Positions 46,136 to 55,435 of a stretch of DNA of 64,000 bases are shown one piece after another; position 1 is the stretch's first letter; every line of letters starts with the position of its first letter. Location: the NCBI GenBank assembly GCA_028710565.1, contig JAQTTV010000006.1, positions 62,001 through 126,000 on the forward strand. The letters run 5' to 3'. The notes below the pieces were generated by a model, which saw nothing but the letters and a program-made list of their open reading frames with translations, made no database searches and had not been told where the DNA came from. The position numbers and the translations under genes are program-made. This DNA comes from Gallionella sp. GTDB taxonomy: Bacteria; Pseudomonadota; Gammaproteobacteria; Burkholderiales; Gallionellaceae.

Positions 46136-46521
46136 TAATTAAACAATCCCCCGTAGCGGATTGGCGGCGATTATCCAGATAGCCAGAAATCGCACAAGCA
46201 GTGTCATGCTCTTTTAACAAAAGTTTCACATTGGTGTTGTTTTTTTACCACAATAAAATTTTTACCCTGAAGAGTTGCTGACAAAAAACGCAAGCCCAGC
46301 CCTCAATACGAATCTTACGTTTTGGGAGATGCTTAAGGTCGATCTTTAAAAAAATCGGAGGTATGACCGCCTAATGTGGGTATGAATCCATTCGCACATT
46401 ACCCGACAGGGCGAAATACGGTGACCAAAAAATTGTTTTGACCAGATTTACGCAAATTCGTACGAATCTGTCGTACCCACGTTTAGGTTTTTGAATTTTA
46501 GAGTGATCCTTCAAATACAAA

Positions 46522-46549
46522 AACGGGATGAACCGTCGTTCATCCCGTT
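46522..46549 (-). terminator. Rho-independent terminator after the SUMF gene
   Basis: Stem AACGGGATGAA / TTCATCCCGTT around a 6-base centre, then T-rich sequence on the minus strand. Confidence 0.82.
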
Positions 46550-46629
46550 AATAAGGTTACGTACCAAAAATCGTTTATGCTGTATCTAACCGCATTAACC
46601 TTGGATACGGATTCGTCGCACTATTGCGC

Positions 46630-47439
46630 TTATGGAATGCTTCTGGCAAGACGGAAACCATAGAGATCATCGCCATAAGAAGCTGCATTGAGGCTGCGAT
46701 AGGACGACCGCACAAACCGTGCAATATCATTCCATGAACCTCCGCGCAGTGCGTGCGAGGCAACGCCGCCGTGCTTAGCGGTTTCACTGGCCGTATCCAG
46801 CCACACACTGCCGTCTGTCGGCGCGCCATGATAATTCTCATGCCAGCCACCGTCCTGAACGGATTCCCACACGTTGCCACTCATGTCATGCAAGCCCCAA
46901 GCATTGGCTTGCTTACCACCTACAGGGTGGGTTTTCTTGCCACTGTTGCTTGCGTACCAAGCTACCGTTCCTGTATCGCCACCACCACAATGGGTCTGGT
47001 CTACCCCCGCACGACAAGCGTATTCCCACTCCGCCTCATTGGGTAAACGATACTGCTTACCCGTTTGCGTATTGAGTTTTTGAATAAAAACTTGGATTTC
47101 GTTCCAGCTCACATTTTCGACTGGACAGGTGTCACCACACTCTGAAAATTCACTTGGATTGGTACCCATCACGGCTTTCCATTGACCTTGTGTAACTTCG
47201 TATTTGCCCATCATAAATTCGTTGACGCGTACCGTGTGGGCGGGTTTTTCATCACCATCGCATTGAATATCGCGCCCATCACGGCAGCCCATCACAAAAC
47301 TACCTGCGGGGATTTTTACCATCTCTGGCTCTACGATAGTACTTGGTGCTGAGGCAGCGGGATTTTTATCTGCTGCGAAGGTAGGACTGCTGAATGCCAC
47401 TGCTAACAAAATCGTGGTTAAAATGGTGGATTGTTTCAT
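46630..47439 (-). CDS. Secreted SUMF/FGE-like protein
   Basis: A 269-residue protein with a signal peptide (MKQSTILTTILLAVAFSSPT, cleavage near FAAD) and a SUMF/formylglycine-generating-enzyme-like domain: IPAGSFVMGCRDGRD, GKYEVTQGQWKAVMG, RLPNEAEWEYACRAG, GLHDMSGNVWE and LRGGSWND. The copper-binding cysteines of true FGE cannot be confirmed by eye. It resembles the C-terminal part of the large vWA-SUMF protein but stands alone and is exported. No partner gene is evident. Confidence 0.85.
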   Translation of the reverse strand: MKQSTILTTILLAVAFSSPTFAADKNPAASAPSTIVEPEMVKIPAGSFVMGCRDGRDIQCDGDEKPAHTVRVNEFMMGKYEVTQGQWKAVMGTNPSEFSECGDTCPVENVSWNEIQVFIQKLNTQTGKQYRLPNEAEWEYACRAGVDQTHCGGGDTGTVAWYASNSGKKTHPVGGKQANAWGLHDMSGNVWESVQDGGWHENYHGAPTDGSVWLDTASETAKHGGVASHALRGGSWNDIARFVRSSYRSLNAASYGDDLYGFRLARSIP

Positions 47440-47826
47440 GGCTTACTCCTTTGTAGAAATTGAAATGTCGAATGCAAGAACTCCGTCCTTCTTTACGCCC
47501 AAAACAACGATTAAGACCTATGATGCTCCAACCGCTTAACAACACATCGTCCTGCGATCAATCATGCCATTCTGGGTGAGTTGAAATAGTAGCAAAATTT
47601 TCTCATAGCAGGGTGATTTGAATAGGGTATTCACAAAGCGTGATCGCATGTTGCAAACGCAGTAAGACGTGAGACGTGCGCCACCTAAAATTCCCAAAGG
47701 ACACCCGCTGTAAATTCTGTACATTACCTGTGTTCCGCCACCCAAATTCATTATGCACTTCATAAAACATCGGGAAAACGCTAGAATCCACCCTTTGCAA
47801 ACCGACTTACTAAAGGAATCCAAATT
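47440..47826. other. Gene-less stretch upstream of ilvE
   Basis: No gene seen. It contains the divergent upstream regions of the SUMF gene and ilvE; the ilvE ribosome binding site AAGGAAT lies at 47814-47820. No clear operator found. Confidence 0.4.
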
Positions 47827-48747
47827 ATGTCCATGTCTGACCGCGACGGTTTTATCTGGCACGACGGGAAACTCGTGCCTTGGCGCGATGCCACGACGCA
47901 TGTTTTAACCCATACTTTGCATTACGGCATGGGTGTTTTTGAAGGCGTGCGCGCTTATAAAGCCGAAAAAGGCACTGCGATTTTCCGTTTGCAAGAGCAT
48001 ACAGATCGTTTATTTAACTCCGCGCATATCTTCCAAATGAAAATGCCTTACGACAAGGCAACCATCATGGAAGCGCATCGTGAAGTGGTGCGTGCCAATA
48101 AGTTGGAATCCTGCTACATCCGCCCGATTGCCTTTTATGGTTCTGAAGCGATGGGCATTGCGGCGAAAACATTATCGACTCACGTTGCCATTGCGGCTTG
48201 GCCTTGGGGCGCGTATTTGGGCGAAGAAGGCATGCGTCGCGGTATTCGCATTAAAACCTCCAGTTTCACTCGCCATCACGTTAACGTGAATATGTGCCGT
48301 GCTAAGTCGGTGACGACTTACGCCAATTCGATTTTGGCACATCAAGAAGTGGCGAATGACAATTACGACGAAGCCTTGTTATTAGACGTAGATGGTTATG
48401 TCGCTGAAGGCGCGGGCGAAAACATTTTTATCGTCAAAAAGGGCAAGCTCTACACGCCAGATTTAACGTCCTGCTTGGAAGGCATTACCCGCGATTCCGT
48501 GATTACGCTGGCCAAAGAAATGGGCATTGAAGTCATCGAAAAACGCATTACTCGCGATGAAATCTACTGCTCCGAAGAAGCTTTCTTCACGGGCACAGCA
48601 GCGGAAGTCACTCCAATTCGCGAACTGGATCAACGCGTGATTGGTCAAGGTTCACGCGGCCCGATTACGGAACGCTTGCAAAAAGCTTTCTTTGATTGCG
48701 TGGCAGGTAAACACCCGCTGCATCAGGATTGGCTGGATTACGTTTAA
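47827..48747 (+). CDS. ilvE: Branched-chain amino acid aminotransferase
   Basis: Transfers the amino group in the last step of valine, leucine and isoleucine synthesis, using PLP. It is 306 residues and starts [19 protein letters not shown]. The fold-type IV signature is visible in [12 protein letters not shown] (near 38-49) and [14 protein letters not shown] (PLP region), and EGAGENIF plus [15 protein letters not shown]. Length is normal. The order ilvE-CHCC zinc finger-waaF is typical of betaproteobacteria. Confidence 0.95.
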   Translation: MSMSDRDGFIWHDGKLVPWRDATTHVLTHTLHYGMGVFEGVRAYKAEKGTAIFRLQEHTDRLFNSAHIFQMKMPYDKATIMEAHREVVRANKLESCYIRPIAFYGSEAMGIAAKTLSTHVAIAAWPWGAYLGEEGMRRGIRIKTSSFTRHHVNVNMCRAKSVTTYANSILAHQEVANDNYDEALLLDVDGYVAEGAGENIFIVKKGKLYTPDLTSCLEGITRDSVITLAKEMGIEVIEKRITRDEIYCSEEAFFTGTAAEVTPIRELDQRVIGQGSRGPITERLQKAFFDCVAGKHPLHQDWLDYV

Positions 48748-48773
48748 TTTTTGGCGGAGGTCGAGCTGGTTTT

Positions 48774-48870
48774 ACTCCCCTCTCACATTTATGGGAGAGG
48801 GGGCGGGGGAGAGGGAAATACACCCAAAATCAAGATCCCCTAACCCTCTCCCGCGAGCGGGAGAGGGGAT
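48774..48870. repeat. CCCCTCTCAC-type inverted repeat pair
   Basis: Arms around CTCCCCTCTCACATTTATGG and CCGCGAGCGGGAGAGGGG, between ilvE and the zinc-finger gene. Same family as the repeats at 24369 and 32693. Confidence 0.75.
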
Positions 48871-48941
48871 TGCCATGCTAAGTTGATGCCCATAGAACTT
48901 GAAACACGCATGATTTCTGAAACCCATTAGGAGATTCACAA

Positions 48942-49139
48942 ATGAACGCACCAAATACCCAACGCCATATCGACGTTACCGCACATGACCTGCCACTGAC
49001 TTGTCCTATGCCCAACATGAGCGCGTGGGATTCTCATCCTAAAGTGGCGATTCCTCTGAAAAATGGCGGTTCTGCGACTTGCCCGTATTGCGGCACGGTT
49101 TACCAGTTCACGGGTGAACCACCTAAAGGGCATCATTAG
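48942..49139 (+). CDS. CHCC zinc-finger protein
   Basis: A 65-residue protein with a CHCC zinc-binding set: C in LTCPMPNMS, H in DSHPKV, and the pair CPYCG near the end. It resembles the NDUFS6-type zinc finger. It is a conserved small protein found between ilvE and waaF in betaproteobacteria. Function unknown. AGGAG lies upstream of the ATG. Confidence 0.85.
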   Translation: MNAPNTQRHIDVTAHDLPLTCPMPNMSAWDSHPKVAIPLKNGGSATCPYCGTVYQFTGEPPKGHH

Positions 49140-49141
49140 GG

Positions 49142-49208
49142 TAGGGGCGCACCTGCGTGTGCGCCCTTGTTGTTTCGACACAGGGCAGACACATAGGTCT
49201 GCCCCTAC
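49142..49208. repeat. Palindromic repeat (GTAGGGGC ends)
   Basis: Starts GTAGGGGCGCAC and ends GTCTGCCCCTAC, with inner hairpins. It lies in the short gap before waaF and takes the place of a clear ribosome binding site. Confidence 0.65.
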
Positions 49209-49250
49209 CATCAAATATCGCAGGTTGCCCCCTTGTTTCCGCCCCTATCC

Positions 49251-50273
49251 ATGTACAAAATCCTCGTCATCGCGCCCAGTTGGGTAGGCGACAATATGCT
49301 GATGCAGCCGATGCTCATGCGGCTAAAGCAACGTCATCCTGACAGCCAAATTGACGTCCTCGCACCGCCTTGGACGGCAGGATTGCTCAATGCCATGCCC
49401 GAAGTGGCAAAGGTGTTGATTAATCCCTTTCCACACGGCGCGTTACACTTGCTTCAACGCTATCGCCTTGGCAAACAACTCCGTGCCGAGCATTATCAAC
49501 AAGTCCTCGTATTACCGAATTCACTTAAATCCGCGCTAGTGGCTTTCTTTGCCAACATCCCCTTGCGCACGGGATTTGTCGGCGAATCGCGCTATGGCTT
49601 GTTAAATGATGCGCGCAAGTTGGATAAGCAAGCTTTGCTGCTGATGGTGGAACGTTTCGCACAACTCGCCGAGATGCCCAATGGCGAGATTCCACGCCCC
49701 CTACCCAATCCCGTATTGCAGGTCTCCGAGGCGCAATGCCGCTATACCTTGGATAAATTGGCTTTATCTTTACATAAACCTGTGACGGTGTTTTGCCCTG
49801 GCGCGGAATATGGGGCGGCGAAGCGTTGGCCGACCAGCTATTTTGCCGACATTGCCCTGCGGTTACACGCACAAGGCGAAGCCGTTTGGCTGCTAGGGTC
49901 TGGCAAAGACAAAGCCGTTGCCGATGAAATCAACCAATTGACAGGCAATCATTGCAACAACTTATGCGGACGGACAGATTTAAGCGACGCACTCGCCATT
50001 TTGGCTTGCGCGCAACGGGTCATCAGCAATGATTCAGGCTTGATGCACCTTGCCGCTGCACTGGACAAACCGCTCATCGCCCTGTTCGGTTCCAGTAGCC
50101 CGCAATTCACCCCACCGTTGTCACCCAACGCAAAGGTGGTGCAATATCCCATTGCCTGTAGCCCCTGCTTTAAGCGCGTCTGCCCGCTGGGGCATTTTGA
50201 CTGCATGATGCAACTCACACCCGATAAAGTATGGGCACAGTTGCAATCATTACCTGTACTTGCAGGTCAATGA
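49251..50273 (+). CDS. waaF: Lipopolysaccharide heptosyltransferase II
   Basis: Adds the second heptose of the LPS inner core from ADP-heptose; 340 residues, a GT-9 glycosyltransferase. The N-terminus is MYKILVIAPSWVGDNMLMQ, with the nucleotide-sugar pocket PGAEYGAAKRWP and NDSGLMHLAAALDKPLIALFG in the C-terminal domain. The ATG at 49251 is preferred to the TTG at 49233. No ribosome binding site is evident because a repeat lies directly upstream. Confidence 0.93.
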   Translation: MYKILVIAPSWVGDNMLMQPMLMRLKQRHPDSQIDVLAPPWTAGLLNAMPEVAKVLINPFPHGALHLLQRYRLGKQLRAEHYQQVLVLPNSLKSALVAFFANIPLRTGFVGESRYGLLNDARKLDKQALLLMVERFAQLAEMPNGEIPRPLPNPVLQVSEAQCRYTLDKLALSLHKPVTVFCPGAEYGAAKRWPTSYFADIALRLHAQGEAVWLLGSGKDKAVADEINQLTGNHCNNLCGRTDLSDALAILACAQRVISNDSGLMHLAAALDKPLIALFGSSSPQFTPPLSPNAKVVQYPIACSPCFKRVCPLGHFDCMMQLTPDKVWAQLQSLPVLAGQ

Positions 50274-50376
50274 GCTTTAGCAATCCGATACACTGCAAGA
50301 TCAAAACCCTTCGCCATCGCGCTTCGCATATAATTACCTATTGTTTTACCGTCTTTATTAACCGCAAGGAGTTACT

Positions 50377-50919
50377 ATGAGTTTATTAAATGTTCGTCCA
50401 GGAAAGAATTTGCCGCACGAATGTAATGTGATTATTGAAATCCCCAAACACGCTGATCCAGTGAAATATGAAGTGGACAAAGGAGCTGGCGTATTGATGG
50501 TGGATCGGTTTATTGGCTCCTTGATGCGCTACCCTTGCAACTATGGTTTTATCCCTGAAACCATTGCAGATGATGGCGATCCTGTGGACGTATTGGTCAT
50601 TACCCCTTTCCCCGTGGTACATGGTGCTGTGATTGCTTGCCGTCCAGTGGGGATGTTGGCAATGTCGGACGAAGGTGGCGATGATGCGAAAATTATTGCA
50701 GTTCCGACCGATAAATTGACCCCTTTGTACCATGAGATCAAAAGCTACGAAGATTTGCCTGCGATTACCTTGGAACAAATCAAACATTTCTTTGAATTGT
50801 ACAAAGCCTTAGAACCAGGTAAATGGGTGAAAATCCGTGGTTGGGAAGGGGTAGAAGCCGCCCACGCCGAAATCACCAATGGTTTGGCTGCTTATCAAAA
50901 AGAAGTATCAGGACAGTAA
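50377..50919 (+). CDS. ppa: Inorganic pyrophosphatase, family I
   Basis: Hydrolyses pyrophosphate to phosphate; 180 residues. The metal-binding motif DDGDPVDVLVIT (about 66-77) and the active-site segments EIPKHADPVKYEVDK and KIIAVPTD are intact. Length is normal. AAGGAG precedes the ATG. It ends in a strong terminator. Confidence 0.96.
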   Translation: MSLLNVRPGKNLPHECNVIIEIPKHADPVKYEVDKGAGVLMVDRFIGSLMRYPCNYGFIPETIADDGDPVDVLVITPFPVVHGAVIACRPVGMLAMSDEGGDDAKIIAVPTDKLTPLYHEIKSYEDLPAITLEQIKHFFELYKALEPGKWVKIRGWEGVEAAHAEITNGLAAYQKEVSGQ

Positions 50920-50934
50920 TTCGCTTGATAATTT

Positions 50935-50962
50935 GGTCGGGTGAACACACCCGACCTTTTTT
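50935..50962 (+). terminator. Rho-independent terminator after ppa
   Basis: Stem GGTCGGGTG / CACCCGACC with loop AACA, then T6. Confidence 0.92.
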
Positions 50963-51032
50963 ATTGAGGCGCTTTAGGTAGGCCTTGCGTGTTCTTGTTC
51001 TACCTAAAACTTCATTTCAAAAAGGAATCAAC

Positions 51033-51884
51033 ATGACAGCTCAAATCATAGACGGCAAAACCATCGCTCAACAAGTGCGTGCGGAATGGAAAGTGCGGGC
51101 GGACGCGCTGAAAGCACGCGGCATTATCCCTGGTATGGCGGTGATTATCGTGGGCAATGACCCTGCGTCTAAAGTGTATGTGGCAAATAAAGTCAAAGCC
51201 TGCGCGGAGTTGGGGCTGTATTCCAAACACGTTGAATTAGCCAGCGATTGCACCGAAGCGGCGTTGTTGGCGGAAGTCGAATCGTTAAACAACGACCCTG
51301 CCATCCACGGCATTTTGGTGCAATTGCCGCTGCCGAAACATCTGGATGCCAATAAAGTCATCGAAGCGATTAACCCCGATAAAGATGTCGATGGTTTCCA
51401 TCAAAAGAATGTTGGCGCATTGGTGACGGGCGAAACGCCATTTCCGTCTTGCACGCCTTATGGGGTGATGGTGTTGCTGGAAAAAACAGGCATTGCGATT
51501 GAAGGCAAACATGCGGTGGTGGTGGGGCGCAGCAACATCGTCGGCAAACCCATGGCATTGTTATTGCTGCACAAAAATGCCACAGTGACCATTTGCACCT
51601 CTAAAACGGTCGATTTAGCCAAACATACGCGGGATGCCGATATTTTAGTCGCCGCCGTGGGGCGCGCCAATTTTATTACGGGCGATATGGTCAAAGCGGG
51701 GGCGACCGTGATTGACGTAGGTATTAACCGCAACGCCGAAGGCAAATTAGTTGGCGATGTGGATTTTGCCAGCGTCAAGGAAGTCGCAGGTTACATTACC
51801 CCCGTGCCAGGCGGTGTGGGGCCGATGACCATCACCATGTTGGTTGCTAATACCGTGCGAGCAGCGGAACGGGCGAATGCGTAA
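51033..51884 (+). CDS. folD: Methylenetetrahydrofolate dehydrogenase/cyclohydrolase
   Basis: Bifunctional folate enzyme of 283 residues, dehydrogenase and cyclohydrolase. The start at 51033 ([15 protein letters not shown]) has AAAGGAA upstream; the frame from 50985 is a longer, less likely version. The substrate site has [20 protein letters not shown], the NADP site [14 protein letters not shown], and the C-terminal [12 protein letters not shown]. Length is normal. The following TolB-like gene starts 3 bp downstream. Confidence 0.95.
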   Translation: MTAQIIDGKTIAQQVRAEWKVRADALKARGIIPGMAVIIVGNDPASKVYVANKVKACAELGLYSKHVELASDCTEAALLAEVESLNNDPAIHGILVQLPLPKHLDANKVIEAINPDKDVDGFHQKNVGALVTGETPFPSCTPYGVMVLLEKTGIAIEGKHAVVVGRSNIVGKPMALLLLHKNATVTICTSKTVDLAKHTRDADILVAAVGRANFITGDMVKAGATVIDVGINRNAEGKLVGDVDFASVKEVAGYITPVPGGVGPMTITMLVANTVRAAERANA

Positions 51885-51887
51885 GAG

Positions 51888-52550
51888 ATGAACATGTTTA
51901 AAATACTTGCATTGGGTTTGCTTTGGTTGTCTATTCAGGCAAATGCAGCACAACTGATTGAAAAACAAGGAAATGTATTTATTCAAGCCGATACAGGACA
52001 GGTGCAGCAATTGACCCACTTAGGGCAGGATAGCCAGCCTGCCTTGTCATTCGACGGCAAGCGCATTGTGTTTGTGCGCAAACAAGCGCGCTCAAACCCG
52101 TTGATTGCCGAGGATCAGCCGAATGAATTGTGGGTGATGGATGCGACAGGCGGCAATGCCCGCGTGTTGTTGTCGCCGCATGAAGACGAAGATCCGTACA
52201 AAAATCTCACGGATTTTAATCATCCCTTGTTTAGCTTAGACGGCGCGGTGGTGTATTTTAACTGCGCGGCGTGGGTGACGTCAGGCGCGATTCATCGCGT
52301 TGAATTGTCCACACAACAAACGAATTTCGTCACTGATGGGGATAGTTTGGATGTCGTACCCGCTGGAAAATATCAGGGATATTTGATTGTTTATAAACAT
52401 AAATATCGAAAATCAGGTGGCGCGAATGATGCCTATTGGTTGGTTTCCCCACTAGGCAAAGAAATTCGCCGCATCGGGACAGAAGAAAAGCACGTCACCG
52501 CTTTTATCCGCAATAGCTTGTCTAAAGGATTTGTGAAACGAGAAAAGTGA
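51888..52550 (+). CDS. Exported PD40/TolB-like beta-propeller protein
   Basis: A 220-residue protein with a signal peptide (MNMFKILALGLLWLSIQANA) and PD40-type repeats such as DSQPALSFDGKRIVFVR and NHPLFSLDGAVVYF, as in TolB propellers but with only two or three repeats visible. It probably acts in the periplasm. ATG at 51888 or 51894. Its last codons lie in a GTGAAACGAGAAAAGTGAAA repeat. No specific function can be given. Confidence 0.75.
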   Translation: MNMFKILALGLLWLSIQANAAQLIEKQGNVFIQADTGQVQQLTHLGQDSQPALSFDGKRIVFVRKQARSNPLIAEDQPNELWVMDATGGNARVLLSPHEDEDPYKNLTDFNHPLFSLDGAVVYFNCAAWVTSGAIHRVELSTQQTNFVTDGDSLDVVPAGKYQGYLIVYKHKYRKSGGANDAYWLVSPLGKEIRRIGTEEKHVTAFIRNSLSKGFVKREK

Positions 52551-52603
52551 AACGTGAAACAAACCATCACACACCCACGCCTTTTCACCTTTCACCCTCA
52601 ATC
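52536..52603. repeat. GTGAAACG-type inverted repeat
   Basis: GTGAAACGAGAAAAGTGAAA on one side and TTTTCACCTTTCACCC on the other. It matches the block at 20716-20797 by eye, including the middle AAACAAACC(A/G)TC. It covers the end of the TolB-like gene and the end of xseA. Confidence 0.6.
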
Positions 52604-53916
52604 ACCTGCACCGTGCTTTCACTTTGGGCAAACGTCAGGGTCAGTCGTTCGCCCTTGGTCAACTGCGCGCGATCGCTCACTACCCGCCCCTGCGCATTGC
52701 GCACTAAACTATAGCCGCGCCCCAGCACTTGCTGCGGATTGAGCAAATGGAGTTGTTGCGTGAGGTGCGCTAATTGCGCGTTTTGCTGTGTATGGCGATG
52801 TTGCCACGCGGTGTTTAAGCGTTGCGCGAGGTGATCCAGTGCCTGAGTTTGTCGCAAAAATCCACGCCGTGAGGCGTTTAATCGGTGCGCTAAACTTTGC
52901 CATAGTCCGTCCTGTTGTTGATAACGATAGACGAAAGCCCGCTGCATACGCTGTTGCAACTGGCCGAGTTGCTGGGCTTGGCGTTGTAATTGTTGCGCGG
53001 GGTGTACCAGCCGACGTTGCAAATAATCCAGCGTCTGCATGGCGTTATAGAGCCGATTGCGTTGGGCGCGTTGCAAATGTTGCGCGGTATTATCTAATCC
53101 TTTCAGCAAGGCATGGCGATCTGGCACCACGCGTTGTGCGGCGGCAGTAGGCGTGGGCGCGCGTTCGTCCGCGACAAAATCCGCAATGGTAAAATCGGTT
53201 TCATGCCCCACCCCGCTGACAATCGGCAAGGCACTGGAGGCAATGGCACGCGCCACCACTTCTTCATTAAACGCCCACAAATCTTCAATACTCCCGCCGC
53301 CGCGACACACGATAAGCACATCGCATTCCGCACGTTGATTGGCAATGGCAATCGCTTGGGCAATTTTCGCCGCGCTGCCCACCCCTTGCACGGGCGTGGG
53401 ATACAAAATCACAGGCACACTGGGCAAGCGTAGTCGCAAGGTGGAAAGCACGTCTCGCAGCGCGGCAGCTTGCGGTGAGGTGACAATGCCCACCCGACGC
53501 GGAAAAGGCGGCAGTGGGCGTTTGCGGGCGAATAAACCCTCATCAGCTAGCTGCTGCTTCAGCCGCTCGAATTGCTCATATAAAATCCCCAGCCCCGCAG
53601 GACGCGCTTGTTCCACCATCAGCTGAAACTCGCCGCGCTGCTCATACAAGGTTGCCAACGCCAACACTTCAATTTGCATCCCATTGGTGAGCGGGCGCGT
53701 CAAGGTCGAACTTTTCTGGCGAAACATCACGCAGCGCACTTGTGCTTGTTCGTCTTTGAGCGAAAAGTAGTAATGCCCCGAAGCGGCTTTGACCAAATTC
53801 GACACTTCGCCGCGCACCCACAATAGGGGAACGCTATTTTCCAACAATTGCTTCACCGCGAGATTAAGTTCTGCCACGCTGAGTACGCGAGCCTTTTCAG
53901 ACAAATCTAAAGACAT
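52585..53916 (-). CDS. xseA: Exodeoxyribonuclease VII large subunit
   Basis: Large subunit of the single-strand exonuclease VII; 443 residues from the ATG at 53916 (MSLDLSEKARVLSVAELN), preceded by AAGGAAT. The N-terminal OB fold (LWVRGEVSNLVKAASGHYYF) and the catalytic core (RRVGIVTSPQAAALRDVL, VCRGGGSIEDLWAFNEE, SGVGHETDFTIADFVADERAPTPTAA) are present. A long helical, glutamine-rich segment follows. In betaproteobacteria it lies next to exbB-exbD-lpxK, as here. Confidence 0.95.
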   Translation of the reverse strand: MSLDLSEKARVLSVAELNLAVKQLLENSVPLLWVRGEVSNLVKAASGHYYFSLKDEQAQVRCVMFRQKSSTLTRPLTNGMQIEVLALATLYEQRGEFQLMVEQARPAGLGILYEQFERLKQQLADEGLFARKRPLPPFPRRVGIVTSPQAAALRDVLSTLRLRLPSVPVILYPTPVQGVGSAAKIAQAIAIANQRAECDVLIVCRGGGSIEDLWAFNEEVVARAIASSALPIVSGVGHETDFTIADFVADERAPTPTAAAQRVVPDRHALLKGLDNTAQHLQRAQRNRLYNAMQTLDYLQRRLVHPAQQLQRQAQQLGQLQQRMQRAFVYRYQQQDGLWQSLAHRLNASRRGFLRQTQALDHLAQRLNTAWQHRHTQQNAQLAHLTQQLHLLNPQQVLGRGYSLVRNAQGRVVSDRAQLTKGERLTLTFAQSESTVQVIEGER

Positions 53917-54005
53917 CCTGATTCCTTGTGCATAAGTGCGACATATTCGTTCGATACTTGCGTCAAAATGCAAGCCTATTCAATTCACAAATCACATGCA
54001 ACCCA

Positions 54006-54720
54006 TTGATTTAATAATACATTCAAATTACGTCAAAATATAAGCAAGTTAGCAAAAATCCTTATGCGACAGTCTGTTACATACTGAATACACGCTTCCG
54101 CCCACAAAGTTATCCACAGTTTATGTGTATAAGCAAAAAAGCTGTTTCGGGACGGGAAGTTAGCAAAACACCCCAAAAAAGGGTTGACTTTCTCAAATAA
54201 CCCACAATTTCACCACCCCACCATTTTCATCAGATAGCTAATCACAGTAAAACAAAGTTTTTGTACAACCAACTGTTTATTAAAGATATTTTTTATAATT
54301 AAAAAATAAGCAGGCTAACAAAAACCCTTATGGGACATCGCTTTAAAGGGAAATCCCCAGCTTTATCCACAACTTTATCCACAGTTTCTGTGCATAAACA
54401 AAAAAACTGTTTAAGAATGCAGGGTTAGCACAGGTTTGTGACAGAAATAAGTTCAACACAGAAATTAAAATGATAAAACCTTGACAAATCACAATTCATC
54501 CACAAAACGCCGCGCACCGCTTGCATCCTGTTTCGCCATAAAAACAAACCCTCGTATTTTTATAATACATTGTTTATAAGGGATTATTTATCTTGTCAAA
54601 AAATAGATATCTTGTTAAAAAACGATATGGAACGGCGACTTAAAGCGTCTATCCCCTGACTTATCCACAAGCTTATCCACATTATTTGTGCATAAACAAA
54701 ATAATCATTTAATAACAATT
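54006..54720. other. Triple DnaA-box region, oriC-like or DnaA-titration site
   Basis: An AT-rich non-coding region of about 900 bp between xseA and exbB. Eight 9-mers fit TTATNCACA: 54110 and 54124 (minus), 54363, 54375 and 54389 (minus), 54661, 54673 and 54687 (minus). Modules 2 and 3 have identical geometry (offsets 0, +12, +26, the last inverted); module 1 has a degenerate first box at 54098. Modules are 265 and 298 bp apart, each preceded by an AT-rich stretch. Clusters like this mark oriC or DnaA-titrating sites such as datA. No dnaA gene is in the window, so which of the two it is remains open. Confidence 0.72.
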
Positions 54721-54823
54721 AGTTATATATTGCCCGCCAAGAATAAGGCGCAGAAATCTTGCTCATTAGGGTGCGACACGCTACAGTTGCGCCCCGTCAA
54801 TTTAAGCACATTGGAGAATACGC

Positions 54824-55432
54824 GTGTTTGCTATCGTTGAAGCGGCTGGCTGGCCGATCTGGTTTTTAATTCTTGCCTCTATCATCGCCCTCGGTTTAAT
54901 CGTGGAGCGAGCTCTTTATCTGCGTCGTAGCCAAGTGGCACCCACTGGCTTGCTCAGCACGGTCATCAAAGAAATGAAACCCAACAGCACCAATGATGCT
55001 TTGGTGGAAAAACTACAAGCAGGCTCACCCATGGGGCGTATTTTTGCAGCAGGTGTCAAAAATGTCGGCAGCTCGACTGAAGTCATGAAAGAGTCGATTG
55101 AAGAAGCTGGGCGCGCCGTCACGCACGACTTGGAACGCTTCTTGACCACCTTGGGGACGATAGCCTCGATTAGCCCGCTGTTAGGGTTATTTGGCACCGT
55201 GGTGGGGATGATTGAGATTTTTGGCTCACAAAATGCAGCGGGCAATAGCCCTGCAATTTTGGCGCATGGCATTTCGGTCGCGCTGTACAACACCGGGTTT
55301 GGGCTGATCGTTGCGATTCCTAGCATGATTGCTTATCGCCACTTCCGCGCACAAGTCGATAGTCTGACCGTGGAAATGGAGCAACAAGCGATCAAACTGG
55401 TGGAAATTGTCCACGGTCAACGCAAAGGTTAG
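54824..55432 (+). CDS. exbB: ExbB/TolQ/MotA-family proton channel
   Basis: A 202-residue inner-membrane protein with three helices: residues 8-28 (GWPIWFLILASIIALGLIVE), the long middle helix with ISPLLGLFGTVVGMIEIFG, and ILAHGISVALYNTGFGLIVAIPSMIAY. This is the ExbB/TolQ pattern. It begins with GTG (GGAG 9 bp upstream). With ExbD it turns proton flow into force for an outer-membrane transporter or for cell-envelope maintenance. Confidence 0.93.
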   Translation: MFAIVEAAGWPIWFLILASIIALGLIVERALYLRRSQVAPTGLLSTVIKEMKPNSTNDALVEKLQAGSPMGRIFAAGVKNVGSSTEVMKESIEEAGRAVTHDLERFLTTLGTIASISPLLGLFGTVVGMIEIFGSQNAAGNSPAILAHGISVALYNTGFGLIVAIPSMIAYRHFRAQVDSLTVEMEQQAIKLVEIVHGQRKG

Positions 55433-55435
55433 ATC

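Larger units (their letters stand above)
46093..46629. other. Region between porin and SUMF genes
   Basis: No gene seen. It holds the porin promoter area, including a 6-3-6 palindrome ATGACA-ATG-TGTCAT at 46121-46135, and the terminator of the SUMF gene at 46522-46549. The part 46150-46510 shows no other recognised feature. Confidence 0.5.

Noticed and set aside
46575-46880. 101-codon frame overlapping the SUMF gene
   Set aside because: Out-of-frame shadow of the SUMF domain on the same strand.
47536-47901. 121-codon frame upstream of ilvE
   Set aside because: Overlaps the start of ilvE on the other strand and has no motifs.
24369-48870. Scattered CCCCTCGCCC repeats considered as a CRISPR array
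   Set aside because: Copies are isolated palindromes many kilobases apart, not direct repeats with regular spacers.
54006-54720. DnaA-box region considered as plasmid iterons or a tRNA/ncRNA cluster
   Set aside because: No rep gene nearby, boxes match the TTATNCACA consensus and flank chromosomal housekeeping genes; no cloverleaf seen.
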